From contig WTXG01000005.1 in NCBI GenBank assembly GCA_022496185.1, forward strand, positions 967,471 through 1,031,470: DNA of 64,000 nt, read 5' to 3'. Every line of letters starts with the position of its first letter. Position 1 is the first letter of the stretch. Origin of the DNA: Multifurca ochricompacta. Lineage: Eukaryota > Basidiomycota > Agaricomycetes > Russulales > Russulaceae. The notes below the pieces were generated by a model that was not told the origin of the DNA, made no database searches, and worked only from the letters and a program-made list of their open reading frames with translations. Positions 10,917-23,207 of this stretch are shown piece by piece. Both the position numbers and the translations under genes were made by a program.

Positions 10917-13900
10917 TCAGCTGAACTCATGAAAGAAGTGGCCACGGACCATATACTCTTCATCGAGATCACGGAAATGTAAGCGAAAGTCCAAAGGTAG
11001 TTTTGAAGGAAGAATGAGGACGTGGACAGGCGGCGTAAATGGGCGGCGAGCTGCGTTCCGCGACGAAAGATCCTGCAAGTACGTGAATGGGTTGTACGTG
11101 TAATAGAAGAGTCGGCGCACTCTAGCGGTAAACAGAGCTAGGCGAATGTCCTGCCTCGAGCTACGCGCCGCCGTGCCGACTAGGACGAATAACTCCCAGA
11201 TGCAGTCAACAAGGTACACAGACAAGTTGACATTCGGTTGTGTGGAAAAGGCTGGAACGCTTACGAGCTATATTGGTGGTCAGTCCTCGAAGTTTGTCAT
11301 CGAGAAATTTCTTACAGGGGGGGCGGACGAAGCGTTCACGCGCCAAATTCGAGGCACAATACCCTCCGAGTTTGGTCTCCACTTCCAATAATCGGCGTTG
11401 GCGTAGTCAGCGTCGCCAAGCATCATCCAGAACATTTCGTTATCGTCGGACACTCCTTCAACGAGTTCCACAGGAGGTGATCCTTCCTCAGCGAGAGACT
11501 GGGCATATTCAAGAGCAGCTTGACGTTCTTTAGGAAGTGACCCTTTCCCATGCCAGACGAAAGAGGTACCAAGCAAAGTCAAGCAATAGCTAAAGGCAGA
11601 GCAGAGGTTTGAGACATGCTTCAGCAAGTGTCAGCCCACCTTTCGAAGGTCTTTTTCCAGTAGCGGTGCACATACCAGGTCGTACTCGTCGATGAATACA
11701 TTGCCATGCACTAAGCGGACCTGGTGCATGGTAGTATTCTCTGCACTCCAGTGAGAGCGTGTGCCCTCGATTCATTGATGGTTCGTAAGCCAACAGTACC
11801 CCTAAGTGCACTTTGCTACCTTACCTGTCGAATGGTGAGTCTTCCACCGAGGGCATGCACTAACTCTGGTGGTTCACACCCTTGGTGCACAAGGCGCAGC
11901 TTGGTTCCGTAATGCCGTGCCATATCTTTCAACTTGCGCTCCTCGCGCTCACCGATCTGGCCACGCCGGCCCTCCCAACTCCACAGGGTCGTTTCGACGA
12001 GGCCCGTGGATTTAGTCTTAAACCGGTTCACGATCACCAAGATCTCCGAGTCATAAAATACAGCTGTATCACAGTTCACGCTAGTGGCAGTAGCGCCGGC
12101 CACAGATAGAACATCGACGGAAATGCTGGAGACATCCAAGTTGTGTTGATAATCAAAGGGAGGCAAGAGGAGTTCGTCCAGGTCAACGAACGGAAGAGGT
12201 TCGGTCTCGTGGGCTGCGATACATACTCAGAAAACCTAACTACAGGAATCAGCTTCACTTACGTATCTCAACAGAAGTATCGTCAACTTGACCAAGGGAT
12301 ATACACTGTGGTCCCACGTCCGGGGCTTGCGCGACTGTGTGTTCTTCGAGTAGCGCAGGGATCCCGAACGCTGAGTACTTGTCAAAACTCGATTTGCGTT
12401 TTTCCATCGGTGGTACATGATGTTCTGTCTGTCGTGGCTTAATAATCGTGGCTGAACTTTTACTTACAGCTTCTGACTCGGTAGATACTTGTGCCTCCTC
12501 CAATGCCCGTGCAACGTCCATGACCAACGCCCTAGATCCCGTGCTCGGGATTCGGCTTTGACGACGCGGAGAACGGGGAGATGCTGATGAAGGCTGCGTC
12601 TCCGATGACCTCTGTGATGGTGGCAAGGGTATTAACAGGCTAGGAAGAGAATATGCACCCGCTAACTCAACAAGGGAAGGCTTTTCCTGGACGTTGGGGA
12701 CAGCAGATTCAGGCAACGCCTGTTCATTCCACCGATCGGAAATGCTATGTTTAGGTATGTCAGGCTTGGCAATAGGTTGGAAAGTGCTAAATGGAATCAA
12801 TGGATCGGTATGTGAAGGTGCGACAAACGCGCGTGTGGAATGCACAGGAATGCGAGTTGGAGCAGGTTGAAGTGAAACTCCTTGGGCTGCCACACTCCGA
12901 GTTGGTGATCTAACGGTCGGTGAATCGGGGGTAAGCACCTTCGAGTTCGAGGTTCCTGTCTCAAGTAACGATTGACCCCTGCCCGTGTGTTTCCGACTCG
13001 CCTTCTTTGGCTTAGGCCGGCCCTTTGTGAGCTATCAGAAGACATACACGTCCCACACCATACGCACCCACACACGCAGAGAAAAGTAAACAATGTATCA
13101 AAAAAAAGTAGCAATTAATCATTGTCAAGCGATATGGTGCCACTAGGGACGTACATGGACCAAAGGTCTGCCTGATGGCGCAGGAAAGCCCGCCACACCA
13201 TTCCGCCGCCCATCTCCGCCCACACCCACCCCTGTATGACCCAGCTCGTCCATATCATGTGTAGCTGTGCTACCAACAGCTGACGGGTGTGAGTGAGGCG
13301 TGGCAGGCCGCGAATGGGAGTGAGAATGGCCGGTGGCAGGGTCGTCACCTGTCTTCATCGGTTTGATATATGAGAACATTGTGGAAGAAGAGCCGATGCC
13401 ATGGCCTCCCGGTGACGCTGGTGGGGGTGTGGACGGGCGAGAGGGTGTTGATAGAGCGGGCAATGAAGGCACTTTGCGAACGGAGCGACCGGTATTTTGG
13501 GGCTCCAGCGTTCTGGAAGACCGCCCCGTGAGATGAGTCTCGGCAGCACGCACAGAACGGCCTGTGTTCTGGTGTTCCAGGGCACGAGAAAGGCGTTCGC
13601 TTTCGGGCGGTTCTGACTTTGGCGGCTCTGACTTTGGCGGTTCTAACGTCGTCCATGACTTGCGCTGGGAAACGCTCTTCTGTCCCGAAAGGGGAGCGCC
13701 ACCAGGTGCCCATGACTTGCGAGAGTTTATCACTGGAGGAGCAGTTTCAGGATGCAAAGATGATGACGATTCAGGCTTCCATCGACTGGCGACAAGCGAT
13801 GAGCGCTTAGCAGGGCCGACTCTCCCTACCTCGAACATAGTGGAATCTACTGCAGCCGCTTCTAGAGCGCTGCTCGCCTTTACCATAGATTGTACGAACC

Positions 13901-15221
13901 CCCGACCCTTAAGCCGACTGATACTGGGTGTTGGATCTTTCCCTGTTGGCGGTGGGAGCGAGGGCGCACGATGTTGTGGGGCAAGGGGTGCACCCTTCGG
14001 CGTAGAAGCATCCGGGCGAGGGAGAGAGGGTGTGGACGCAGAAAATGCGGGAAGTTTGACACTGAATAATGGAGAGGAGGCGTTTTCAATCGCGGATTTC
14101 TTAGGGGCTATGAATGCGGGTGTAGAAGTCTTGGATGAAGAGCTAATAGGCGACTTTGATGGAGATGAGCGCGTCTCCAAATTTGGATTACGAAGGGAAA
14201 TGGGGGTCCGGGGAGAGACTGGACGAGATTGCGACTGTGATATTAAAAGCGGAAGTTTCGCACCAAGTGTAGGATGGGCCCCAGCGGGCGTGCTTACGGT
14301 GCGTGGCCGGGAGGTATCAAGCTCGAAGGAAGGTTTGGCGGCATGTGGCGAGGCTGCCTGTTCAACGTGCTGCATGTATCGCTTCAGGGCTGTAGATGCG
14401 GCGCTTGAGCGCGGTTGACGAGACGACTCTTTCCCAAGGAGGTGATCTCCAGCCGACGCCGGAACGGGTACTGCATTCAACGAAACTATTTCGTCCTTCG
14501 CGGCAAAAGGGCGATCTTGAGTAGACGCGGTGGGAACTGGTGCGTAGTACTCTGGGTCTGGACTAGGAGAAACCGCTCTATGCTCTTGGGAAGTAAGCCG
14601 AGGCATCGCGATGCCTCCGCGCCGAAATACGGGGTGGGGGGCAGACGAAGAATTGATGTTCCGCTGTTCAAATAACGTTGGGTCGGTGACATCCTGCTGG
14701 GGCGCATGCCTATTCAGTCGGGGACCTGTGGCGCGACCACCAATGAAGGTCGCAAGGGACGTGGGTGTAGGCAGAGATGAGGAAGAAGAGGGAATGATCT
14801 GAGGGCGGGGGTGAGATTTGCCAACGAGCTTCTGGAGTGCTTCAGCTCGCTGATGATGACGATCAGAGATTGGTGTTTCCTCCCCAGGAGCTTCAGAGGG
14901 ATGCGGGGCAGTTGACGACGTATATGAGCCTATCGTGTACGCGAATAGTCCGGGTCAATCCATCTGTAAGACGCTGACTGGTAAAAGAGGGGGCATACCA
15001 GGAGCGGGATCAAGCGAAGGGCGGGCATAGCCAGTACTACGACCAACTCGAGCGAGACGGGAAGCAGCAATCTCTTGCTCAAGCTTTCGATGCTCCTCCT
15101 CCTCATCTGCATCAACCTGACGCTGTAGCGCCCGGATCTTCTGTGCCCATTCCGCAAGGCCCTGTTCCCCAGGTTTCCGCATGCCGAAATGATGAGATGA
15201 AGGGCTTGCTGGGAGTTCCAT
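10917..15221 (-). CDS. DUF4045 plus gelsolin-repeat actin-associated protein
   Basis: Large multi-exon protein with an intrinsically disordered N-terminal half (DUF4045) and C-terminal gelsolin/villin-like repeats, a fungal architecture presumed to bind actin. The ATG at 15221 opens a short coiled coil (QVDADEEEEHRKLEQEIAAS). A 487-codon Ser/Pro-rich exon (13143-14606) contains the DUF4045 hallmark RLKGRGFVQSMVKASS and the repeated KSEPPKSEPPESE and NTGRSVR units. A second disordered exon follows (12255-12938). The gelsolin part reads VFYDSEILVIVNRFKTKSTG, TTLWSWEGRRGQIGEREER and RLVHQGCEPPELVHALGG, then VFIDEYDL and FVWHGKGSLPKERQAALEYA. The last exon (10917-11225) reads VYLVDCIWELFVLVGTAARS, a typical final gelsolin repeat. 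Role in actin dynamics is inference from domains. Confidence 0.82.
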
Positions 15222-16420
15222 GTTGGCGTGAGTGTAGGGTTCGTCTCAAATAGTTCAAGTTACAATGTAAGGGGAAGAAAGGAAAATGAAGCATCAAACG
15301 AAAGAGAAGAAACAGCGAGCTGGAACGAGGCAACCCCCTCTACTTGGGTGCCACAGAAGCCGCGACCAAATTTAGTAATCTTTGAATTATTTGAATGTAC
15401 TATAACTGTACTACAACATATATAGTAACTACTTGTAACTACAGTAAACGGCAGCTGTAGAATCTAGAATCGTGGCAGTCTAGATGATAATAATGGCATA
15501 AGTCGCCTTGGTGCAGTTGTTATTATTGCATGTTGCATTTGCGGTAGGAAGACTGCCTGTGCCTGTCAATATTTGAGGTACAAGCGAGGATATTTGTGTC
15601 AATCCTAAGCATGCTTATTCTTTTTGGATATCATAGAATACCTCGACAGCACAAAGCAGATTAGATTTGTCATTGAGAGGGAAGTATTTCAACGTCATAG
15701 AGGGGTGAATAAGGGGGGAAAGACCTACTCTTTCAGACACGCGATCCGCCGCACGAGTGGAGAATACTCTTGCACGGACTCTGTAGTAATAGTCGGTACA
15801 CTCTCGTTTGCGCCAAGCGCCAAGCAACGAAAGGTCAGACGAGCATCCATCCCCACATGGTGTCTGTCACGAAGGAAGGCAGTAAGTGTTTGATTCTGCA
15901 TGCGTCCTTGGAGCATAGATAGGCCCGTCAACAAGGAGAAAATGGAGCCGACAACAGATGAATTCGGACTTGCGAGGAAAATTGGAAGAAATTCTGTCGG
16001 ATTTAGGCATCGAGCATCAGAACATCAGAAAAAGCAATCCCAGCAACATTAAACCACTAAGCCAGAGAAAATTAGACAGTTGAGGGGACGCAGTGGTGGG
16101 TAATGAACAAACAATGATGGCCGTGCAAAGGCGGGGACGATTTCTGGGGTGGCCGGGATTGCGATGAGAACATCGAACGAGGAGGTGTAGATGAGTTGTG
16201 AGAATGGGAGTGACGTGACAGCTGATTGTGACAGTAACGAGTGACATCCCAAAACTGGGCATAAGTTATCTCTTCTTGTAGTCGTCGTTCGTGGTTCCTA
16301 ATTAACTTAATAAAACGCGCATATATTTGCATTTGGTTGGACTTGGACTGGACTCAGACTTACACCACCAAGTCAAGCGACTTTCAGCAAGCAGCAAGCA
16401 ACGCAACAATCAGTCACCCG
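15222..16420. other. 1.2 kb intergenic region between divergent genes
   Basis: Shared upstream region of the DUF4045-gelsolin gene (-) and the coiled-coil gene (+). An AT-rich stretch with TATATAGTAACT lies near 15419. Two short overlapping open frames (15615-15935) on opposite strands match nothing I recognise. No repeat or RNA gene is evident. Confidence 0.4.
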
Positions 16421-17728
16421 ATGGATACAAAATCAATAAATCGTATGTAGCTTGGTGTTGTCCTACCGAGCTACCGAGCAATCCAAACAATCATTCATCA
16501 ACTTTCAGATGACTTCACATCTCCTCATGAGCCAGGATTTCCCTCCTTTTCGAGTGATCTGACCCTATACCTGCGACTATCAAGTCCAGTGATAGACCAT
16601 AGTAGATCGCATCATGCGCAACAAGCCTCAGCGCACCTTGGGGCTAGCAGTGATAAAGAGAATGCCTCACCGATTTTCTCAAGCACTAACGGGCATCACA
16701 TAGCGGCGCAGGGAGTAGCTTTAACCCCTTCATTGCCTGCCTCCGCCTCTCATTCACGTCAACTGGATTCCGTCATCCTATTTGGCTTACCCCCCCTGCG
16801 GAATCTTCTTGGTATATCCCTTTGCGGACAATCTATCACTTTCGACCTTGAAACTCTCGATAACGACCCGAACTCGATAATTGAGCTGCTCAGTGCTACA
16901 TCAAGCGATCGCGATAAATGGATGATCGTAGGTGCGTTCTACAGGCGCAAGGGAAATATCCACGCCGCTCTGACTGTAGTCACGACCATGGTAAAAGGTC
17001 AGTAGTAAGAGCGATCGTCTTACCTCACACCTCTGACAACTACTCCAGTGCTGACTGATCTGGGTCTCAAGGAATGCGACATGAGACCCGCCTTCTTGAT
17101 GCTCTCTAGCTGTCACACTGAATTATGGAAGCAAGCACGTTCCCCAGACGGCTCCGAGACAGAATTATCGGCTGCACATCTCGACAAGTCTCGCCGATGG
17201 CTGCAGCTTGTCTATGGTCCACTGAACCCCGAACCCACGTCTGAAGGTAGTTCCGAAGGGCTCGATCCAGCTGACATCGCGCTGGGGCAGGCCTATGACG
17301 TTTCCATCTCATCTGTCCACGAGCGCACGGCATCCAGCAAGTCCCAGAGAACAGATATAGAGCGTGAGATACAAGTCCTGCGCCACAACCAGGCACTCCA
17401 CGTTAAAGAACTCGCTAACACGCAGCAAGCAAAGCGGCGCCTCGAGCACGAAGCCACCAACGAACGTGCAAGACGGCGACGGCTTGAGCGGGTGTTGCGT
17501 GACTTTGAAACCAACCTCGTCAAGGCGCAGAGGCGAGCTGACGAGGCTCATGCGCTTGTACGTATGGAAGCCAACATGCGGAGGCGCTGCGAGAATACGA
17601 TCATTGAAGAACGAGCAAAGTGCAGAACATTGGAGGAGTATCTCCAGAAGCAGGCCCAGGATGCGAAGCCGCTACTCCAGGAGCTCGCCGGGTTATTTCA
17701 CAAAGGGAGAGGTATAGACAAAAAGTGA
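16421..17728 (+). CDS. Uncharacterised coiled-coil protein
   Basis: Three exons. The ATG at 16421 encodes MDTKSIN, then a 66-nt intron (16443-16508, GTATGT...TTTCAG) joins to HDFTSPHEPGFPSFSS. The second exon has a disordered stretch, then a helical block (DRDKWMIVGAFYRRKGNIHA) that may form TPR-like helices. A second intron precedes CDMRPAFLMLSSCHTELWKQ. The C-terminal 130 residues are strongly charged heptads (VLRHNQALHVKELANTQQAK, RRRLERVLRDFETNLVKAQR), so a long coiled coil. About 390 residues, no signal peptide or membrane span. I cannot name the family; it looks like a conserved basidiomycete hypothetical. Its stop lies about 290 bp from the convergent amidohydrolase 1. Confidence 0.75.
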
Positions 17729-18013
17729 TGCTTTTATCGGCCTCGCCTCCAGAGCGTCGCACGCGCAGGCGGTAATGACTTAGGAGCTGCAGTCCTGATG
17801 GTTGCCTGTGTCTCTCGGCAGATAATGGATAATATAGCGACTCTTCTCTGATTTCTGGTTGCTTCCTTGATCCGGCCGACGTCATCCTGTACTCTCATTG
17901 ATGTTTCAGAGCACCATATAATGTATTTCTGGCGAAGAAAATGAAAACAGTTTCCTTTGGGACGTATCACGTTCACCACTGACACCCCACTATGTGACAC
18001 CCCACTTCCCAGG

Positions 18014-21000
18014 TCAGAAGAAGTCGACAACACCACGGGCGGGCAAAATGACAGCGACGACCTTACTCTCGAGTGATAGTAGATCACCCCCCTGCGTCGC
18101 TACTAGGTCCAACGTATTATTATCCCTATTGCCACTCAGGAGCTTCTTGAGATTGGTGGAGGCCAGAGCAATGGCTTGCGATCTGGAAATGCGCCCACCA
18201 GCTTCTAAAGCAATCTGGAAATATACCATATAAGATGATGGCATCAAATTCGAAGCGGAGAGGACCGCACCCAACCAAGGTCGAAGCGTGTCGCAGCCGC
18301 GCTCGAAGGTTCCTCAATACCGACGCCTACGGTCACGTTATGTGCCAGCAACTTCAATACCGCGCTCTCTGAGGACAGAGGCGGGCCTGGCAATCTGGGG
18401 AAAGATCGTGGTCAGCATTGCAACTGACGCAAGCAAAGCAGCGCCATGCGCTACAGCTCACATGCGTCGCTGTTCCCAGGTCCCCGGGAAGGGCCGTGGG
18501 CGTGTCAAGATGACACCCACGCCAGCTTCCGCGAGCTCTGATGCGAGTAGGTGGGCTTCGGTTGCGCCGGTAATGGTCATACGGAGCGGAAGCCCGGTAT
18601 TCGCCTCAAACTCGCGCTTTAGTTCTACAAGCGTCGCGATGACATCAGCGCTGTGCGTTTCAACGACGAGCGGAATGTGGCCCTGATATACTGATTAAGC
18701 GAAGTGTGATAAATCTTTTGAGCGTGCGATGGTCACGCACGCGGACTGCATCTAACAAGTGTGCAGAAACGCCATTATGTTGTGCGTGTGCAGTAAAAAG
18801 CCATTGACGCAGTACCGCGATCTGCGTGCTCACGCTTGGTTTCCTGGATCTTTGCAATATGGAAACATGTAAGCCCGTTACTTCCTGGTTGACAGCGCCG
18901 TTCTCAAGTTTGTGACGAGCGCCGAGCGAAAATTCCACCCCGAGACCGCCGACGAAGCCAGTGTGACTAGGGGCGACAATTGCACGTGTGACCCCCGCAC
19001 GGTAGGCCAATCTGAAGGCGAAATGTATGGTTGTGAGCACTCGTGACAGCTCGAGCAAATTATATAACGGACAGTGCATCACGACCGGCAAATTGCAACC
19101 CGTCAACGGCGCGGACGAGGAGTTGCTCGACGGTCGGAGTGGTAGAAACGGAGAGGGGATCGGGAACGGCCCCATCACCTGTGGAGACTTCGCCTTGTAT
19201 TTCCGAGACGCCCAGAGCGGATCCATATGATACCAGACTAGGGCTAATCGAACCACCTTTCAGATCAATGATGCGCACATGGCGGCCACGGCCATCCGCC
19301 AATTCAGCGATGGAGCAAGAAGTCTCTGAGCCGGAGCATGCAATGCTACCGTTACGCACCATCACGACACCAGAGTCGATGTTCTGGGTCGCAAATACAT
19401 CGCGAATACGATCACCCGGCACGAAAAAATTCTTCACGTTCTTGAACAGTACATCGCCAACGTAAGACTCATCTGGCAGAAGTGGAGGAAGCCCCTCGTA
19501 TTCGATTGCCGCGGTAGCCTCTCGATCAAAATTTGGAACCTTTGGTACGTTCTGCAACGAGTTAGGCTTGTCAACAACGTAAGGAAGCTCGAGCTGGGAG
19601 ATGCCGTCAATGTAAACTTGCGAGGGCGTGGCGCCAAGAGCAAGGGGATGACTATCCCATACGACAAGATCTAGAGTATTCATACATTTTTCCCGTAGTG
19701 AGGAATAGACGACGGTTTAAAGCGTACCTGCATCCCACCCTAGAATATGCGCAAAGCAGAGTTATCGACTGGTCAGATATAAACACAAAGGGACATCCAC
19801 ACCCTCTTTGATGTGCCCGATACGATGACCTAAGCCAACCACTTGGGCAGGCTGAGTTGTCACGGCACCCAGTGCAAGGTTTTCAGGCAAGCCGTAATAA
19901 TGAGCTTGTTGGGCATCAAACAATAGGTACCTAGAGTTCGACACCGGGTGGTCGCTCTACGACAACTAAATGTCACAGTCGATATGAAATTTCCGGGCGT
20001 ACCTTAAGAACAACTTGAATTCCGTTTTCCGCCAAGATCCGTGGGGCAAATTCGGAGCCACGGTATGCCTCTCGTTTGTATCTGGAGAAGAGAATTTAGA
20101 GAGCTATCATCAAACTCGAACTAGGATAAAAAGAACCTTGCATGCGTTGCGAAGATAGCGGCAGCGGGTGGAGAGCCTGCAGTGAGACCATGGGCCAACG
20201 GCAAGGTACTGCAGTCTGATGAAGTATGAAATACCGTATGCTCTTTTCAACACATCCGGAACGAGGTAGGCTTCGTGAGCATGGTGCACAGCGGCAATAG
20301 AAAATTTAAATTCATTTGAAAGCTGTCAAAGACGGTGGTGCTAGAAAGGTAAGATCTTCAGGCCTCAGATATAAAGACCCTTACTCGGATCAGGTCATCC
20401 AGGTCCACCGCTTCGTAACAATGCGTTTGTACCTGTGTTATCCCTCATCTAAGTGGTAATGAATAGAACAATGGGGTGACACACCCTAACTCTCCCACGC
20501 AATACGTCGACCAAGGCCTCCCATTTCAAGTCTTCAGGGAACTCCCCAAGGTCTCTCCATTGAGCGGAAAGCGCCTTCTTGCAATACACATCCTGCTTCT
20601 CTTTAATTTGACGAGCCCGATCATACCTATCGGTACGACTTTGGTGTATAACACGGGAGGGCCGAATGATATACTCACGCCTGGCGGAATGCCCAAAACG
20701 TGTCCATTCGCGTCCCACTGTACACGCGGCCTAACCATAGACCAGATAAGACATTAATATTTGCTGTCTAGTACGTTAACGCACTCGGGTTCTCGCCTAA
20801 TGTTACGTTTGACAAGGGAGTTACTGCATGACATAGATGAGAACGCACCGCAAGCGTGTCTAGGGTGATACGTTCACATCAAGGCCTATCATTGCAAAGG
20901 TGTACTCACTTTATTTGCCTCCATGGAACGGTCCCAGAAACGGGGAACGTACCATTCAACTCGTGTGGAGGTTCTATTAACATTGCGGTGGGGGATCGTT

Positions 21001-21821
21001 CTGCCGTCTTGCGTAACTTAATCGTGAAAGCTTGCCCGCCTAAGCAGGTAATTAGACACCCTCAATCATTTGAAGGTAAGGGGTGTGGCATGCCAATAGC
21101 GTTCGCAGAGCCTGGAAGAATGAGTGCTGTTGTTACACCCCCTGCTATAGAAAGCGAATAAGATTCATCGCGGGTATTTAAACCGTCGAGCGATCGTAGC
21201 CACGGAAGGACAGGACCATTGTGAGAGTTGCCATCATTAGCACCAGAGAGTGCAGGAGCAGAAAGTACTCCAAGATGTGAATGTGCATCGACAATACTAG
21301 GAACGATGAAGCAATTTAGTGTCAATTAAGTGATTTTCGAGGGGTGGGGAGTGTCACCCTGGTGTCACCCATGCTCCTTCAACATTCACGATATTGAGGT
21401 TATCCTGACTGTGAAGACGTTTGATGATATTCACGTCTAAACCACCCACGCCTTTGATAATACCCTTGTCAAAATAAATATGTCCTTGGAGAACTTCAGT
21501 CCCATTGTAACCACCAGTCCAGATGCGCGCATTGAGGATGAGGGTAGCCCTTGTGCCCAAAACATAGCGATCGGATTCCGAACGCTTGTAAAACTCTGTT
21601 GACGGACCAGGTAGAAGATCAAGCGCCCGGCAGCGGGCGAGTGTTCGCTCAGCATTGATAGGGATCGGTGAGTAAAGGACTGTGAAGAACGATTGGATAT
21701 AAAAGAGTTGGAGTGCCAAAAGGGAAACCAGAGCACAGAAAATGAATCTGCTGTAACGGTAAAAGTGGCGGCGTTTTGTTGGTAGGACAGGTGTAGGCAT
21801 TGGCAGCAGTGGCTCACCCAT
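18014..21821 (-). CDS. Membrane-anchored two-module amidohydrolase, copy 1
   Basis: Type II membrane protein: a short cytosolic tail with KRRHFYRYSR, one transmembrane helix (FIFCALVSLLALQLFYI), then extracytoplasmic modules. Module 1 is a complete amidohydrolase (imidazolonepropionase-like; such fungal proteins are often labelled CE9): ATLILNARIWTGGYNGTEV, metal motif IVDAHSHLG (HxH), GGVTTALILPGSANAIG, a metal His in the HCYEAVDLDDL region, AAVHHAHEAYLVPD, and the catalytic Asp in SDHPVSNSRYL. Module 2 repeats the fold (KNVKNFFVPG, LKGGSISPSLVSYGSALG, AYRAGVTRAIVAPSHTGF, ADVIATLVELKREF, TGATEAHLL, GGRISRSQAIALASTNLKKL) but has SYGSALG where module 1 has HxH. Many short introns. No frame break seen. 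Substrate unknown. The paralogue at 28062 is divergent from it. Confidence 0.82.
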
Positions 21822-22110
21822 GTTAGAGAGCTAAGGATGAGTGATGAGATAAACCCATCCGCTCGCACGCGAACATCACGTCTGTGCGTCTGTGCGTGTG
21901 AGTGTGGGGCCGTCGGCATACTGTCCCCACTCAAACGACATTTATTCGGTCGAATTCCTACAATACCCAATCTATAATACCTTATCATACTTAGCACGCT
22001 TTACCGCCCAACCTACTCACGACAAAAAAGACAAAAACAAAGCCAAAAGGCACTCCAAATCAAATCTCCTTACCCGACCCCTTCCTGACCGCGACGCGAC
22101 CGCGACTTGA

Positions 22111-22116
22111 CACGTG
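22111..22116. promoter_or_regulatory. CACGTG E-box upstream of RPS5
   Basis: CACGTGA about 200 bp before the RPS5 ATG, next to a GC-rich GACCGCGACGCGACCGCGAC stretch (about 22087-22106). A role in RPS5 expression is inference. Confidence 0.35.
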
Positions 22117-22312
22117 ATGGGAGAATGAGAAACAGAGCTATACAGCCTTTCGGCAAAAGCCGAGTGGCCCACGAAACTTTGATTTTGCGCAGCCCCAACA
22201 GGTCCCAACAGGTCAAAACCACAGTGCGCGGAAGTGGCTTCCGTCATTGTCAATAATAACAATAAATATAACAAGCAAGTAATTGCTCTTCTTTTCTTTC
22301 TCTACTTCAAAA

Positions 22313-23207
22313 ATGGTCGCTACCCAAACACTTCCGAGGGATGTTTCTAGACTCGGGCAGGAAGTCAAGCTGTTCGGAAAGTGGGATACCCAAGAGTACG
22401 TCCTAAATTTACCGCCTCTTGCAGACAAAACAAGTCGACTGATTCACCTCTCAGTGTCGAAGTCAAGGATATCTCACTGACGGATTACATTCAAATCCGT
22501 CATGCCGTTTATCTTCCCCACACAGCCGGTCGATACGCCAAGAAACAGTTCAAGAAGGCTCAGATGCCCATAGTTGAGCGTCTCGTGGATAGGTTGGTCT
22601 GGATGTCTCTGCGGTATCGGCCAGTTTCACTGTATATACTTTTAGTCTGATGATGAAAGGCCGCAACAACGGCAAGAAGCTTCTGGCTGTCCGCATTGTC
22701 GCGCATGCATTCGAAATCATTCATCTCCTTACCGACCAGAACCCAATTCAGGTTTGCCCGCTTGTTTGACACCCACGAATCGTTCTCCCGACCTTTTACC
22801 AATATACAGGTCCTCGTTGATGCCATTGTCAATACCGGTCCCCGCGAGGATTCTACTCGTATCGGTTCACAAGGTACAGTCCGTCGCCAGGCTGTCGATG
22901 TTTCACCTCTACGGAGAGTGAACCAGGCCATATCACTTCTCACCATCGGCGTATGTTGAATCCCACGACGTTCTTCTTCATCTCCGTAAAACTCACCATC
23001 TCATACTCAGACGCGCGAATCTGCGTTCCGCAATGTTAAATCTGTCGCAGAATGTCTTGCAGATGAGCTCATCAATGCAGCAAAGGGTTCTTCAAACTCG
23101 TACGCCATAAAGGTTTGTGATTTTTTGTTACTTACTTGAGGGTTTCATCGCTTATCCGCTTATAGAAAAAGGACGAACTGGAGCGTGTCGCCAAGTCAAA
23201 TCGGTGA
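22313..23207 (+). CDS. RPS5: 40S ribosomal protein S5 (uS7)
   Basis: Small-subunit protein of the 40S head, contacting mRNA and E-site tRNA. Six exons splice cleanly: [20 protein letters not shown], then [99 protein letters not shown] and [18 protein letters not shown], ending [14 protein letters not shown] with TGA at 23205-23207. The [10 protein letters not shown] and C-terminal KSNR blocks are diagnostic. Introns are 50-70 nt. The 5' region is rich in pyrimidines (CTTCTTTTCTTTCTCTACTT just before the ATG), usual for ribosomal protein genes. No frame break. Confidence 0.97.

Noticed and set aside
13564..14418. 284-codon open frame on the + strand
   Set aside because: Exact antisense of the Ser/Pro-rich DUF4045 exon; composition is the shadow of that exon.
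15615..15935. Overlapping frames on both strands
   Set aside because: No family recognised, no splice or codon support.
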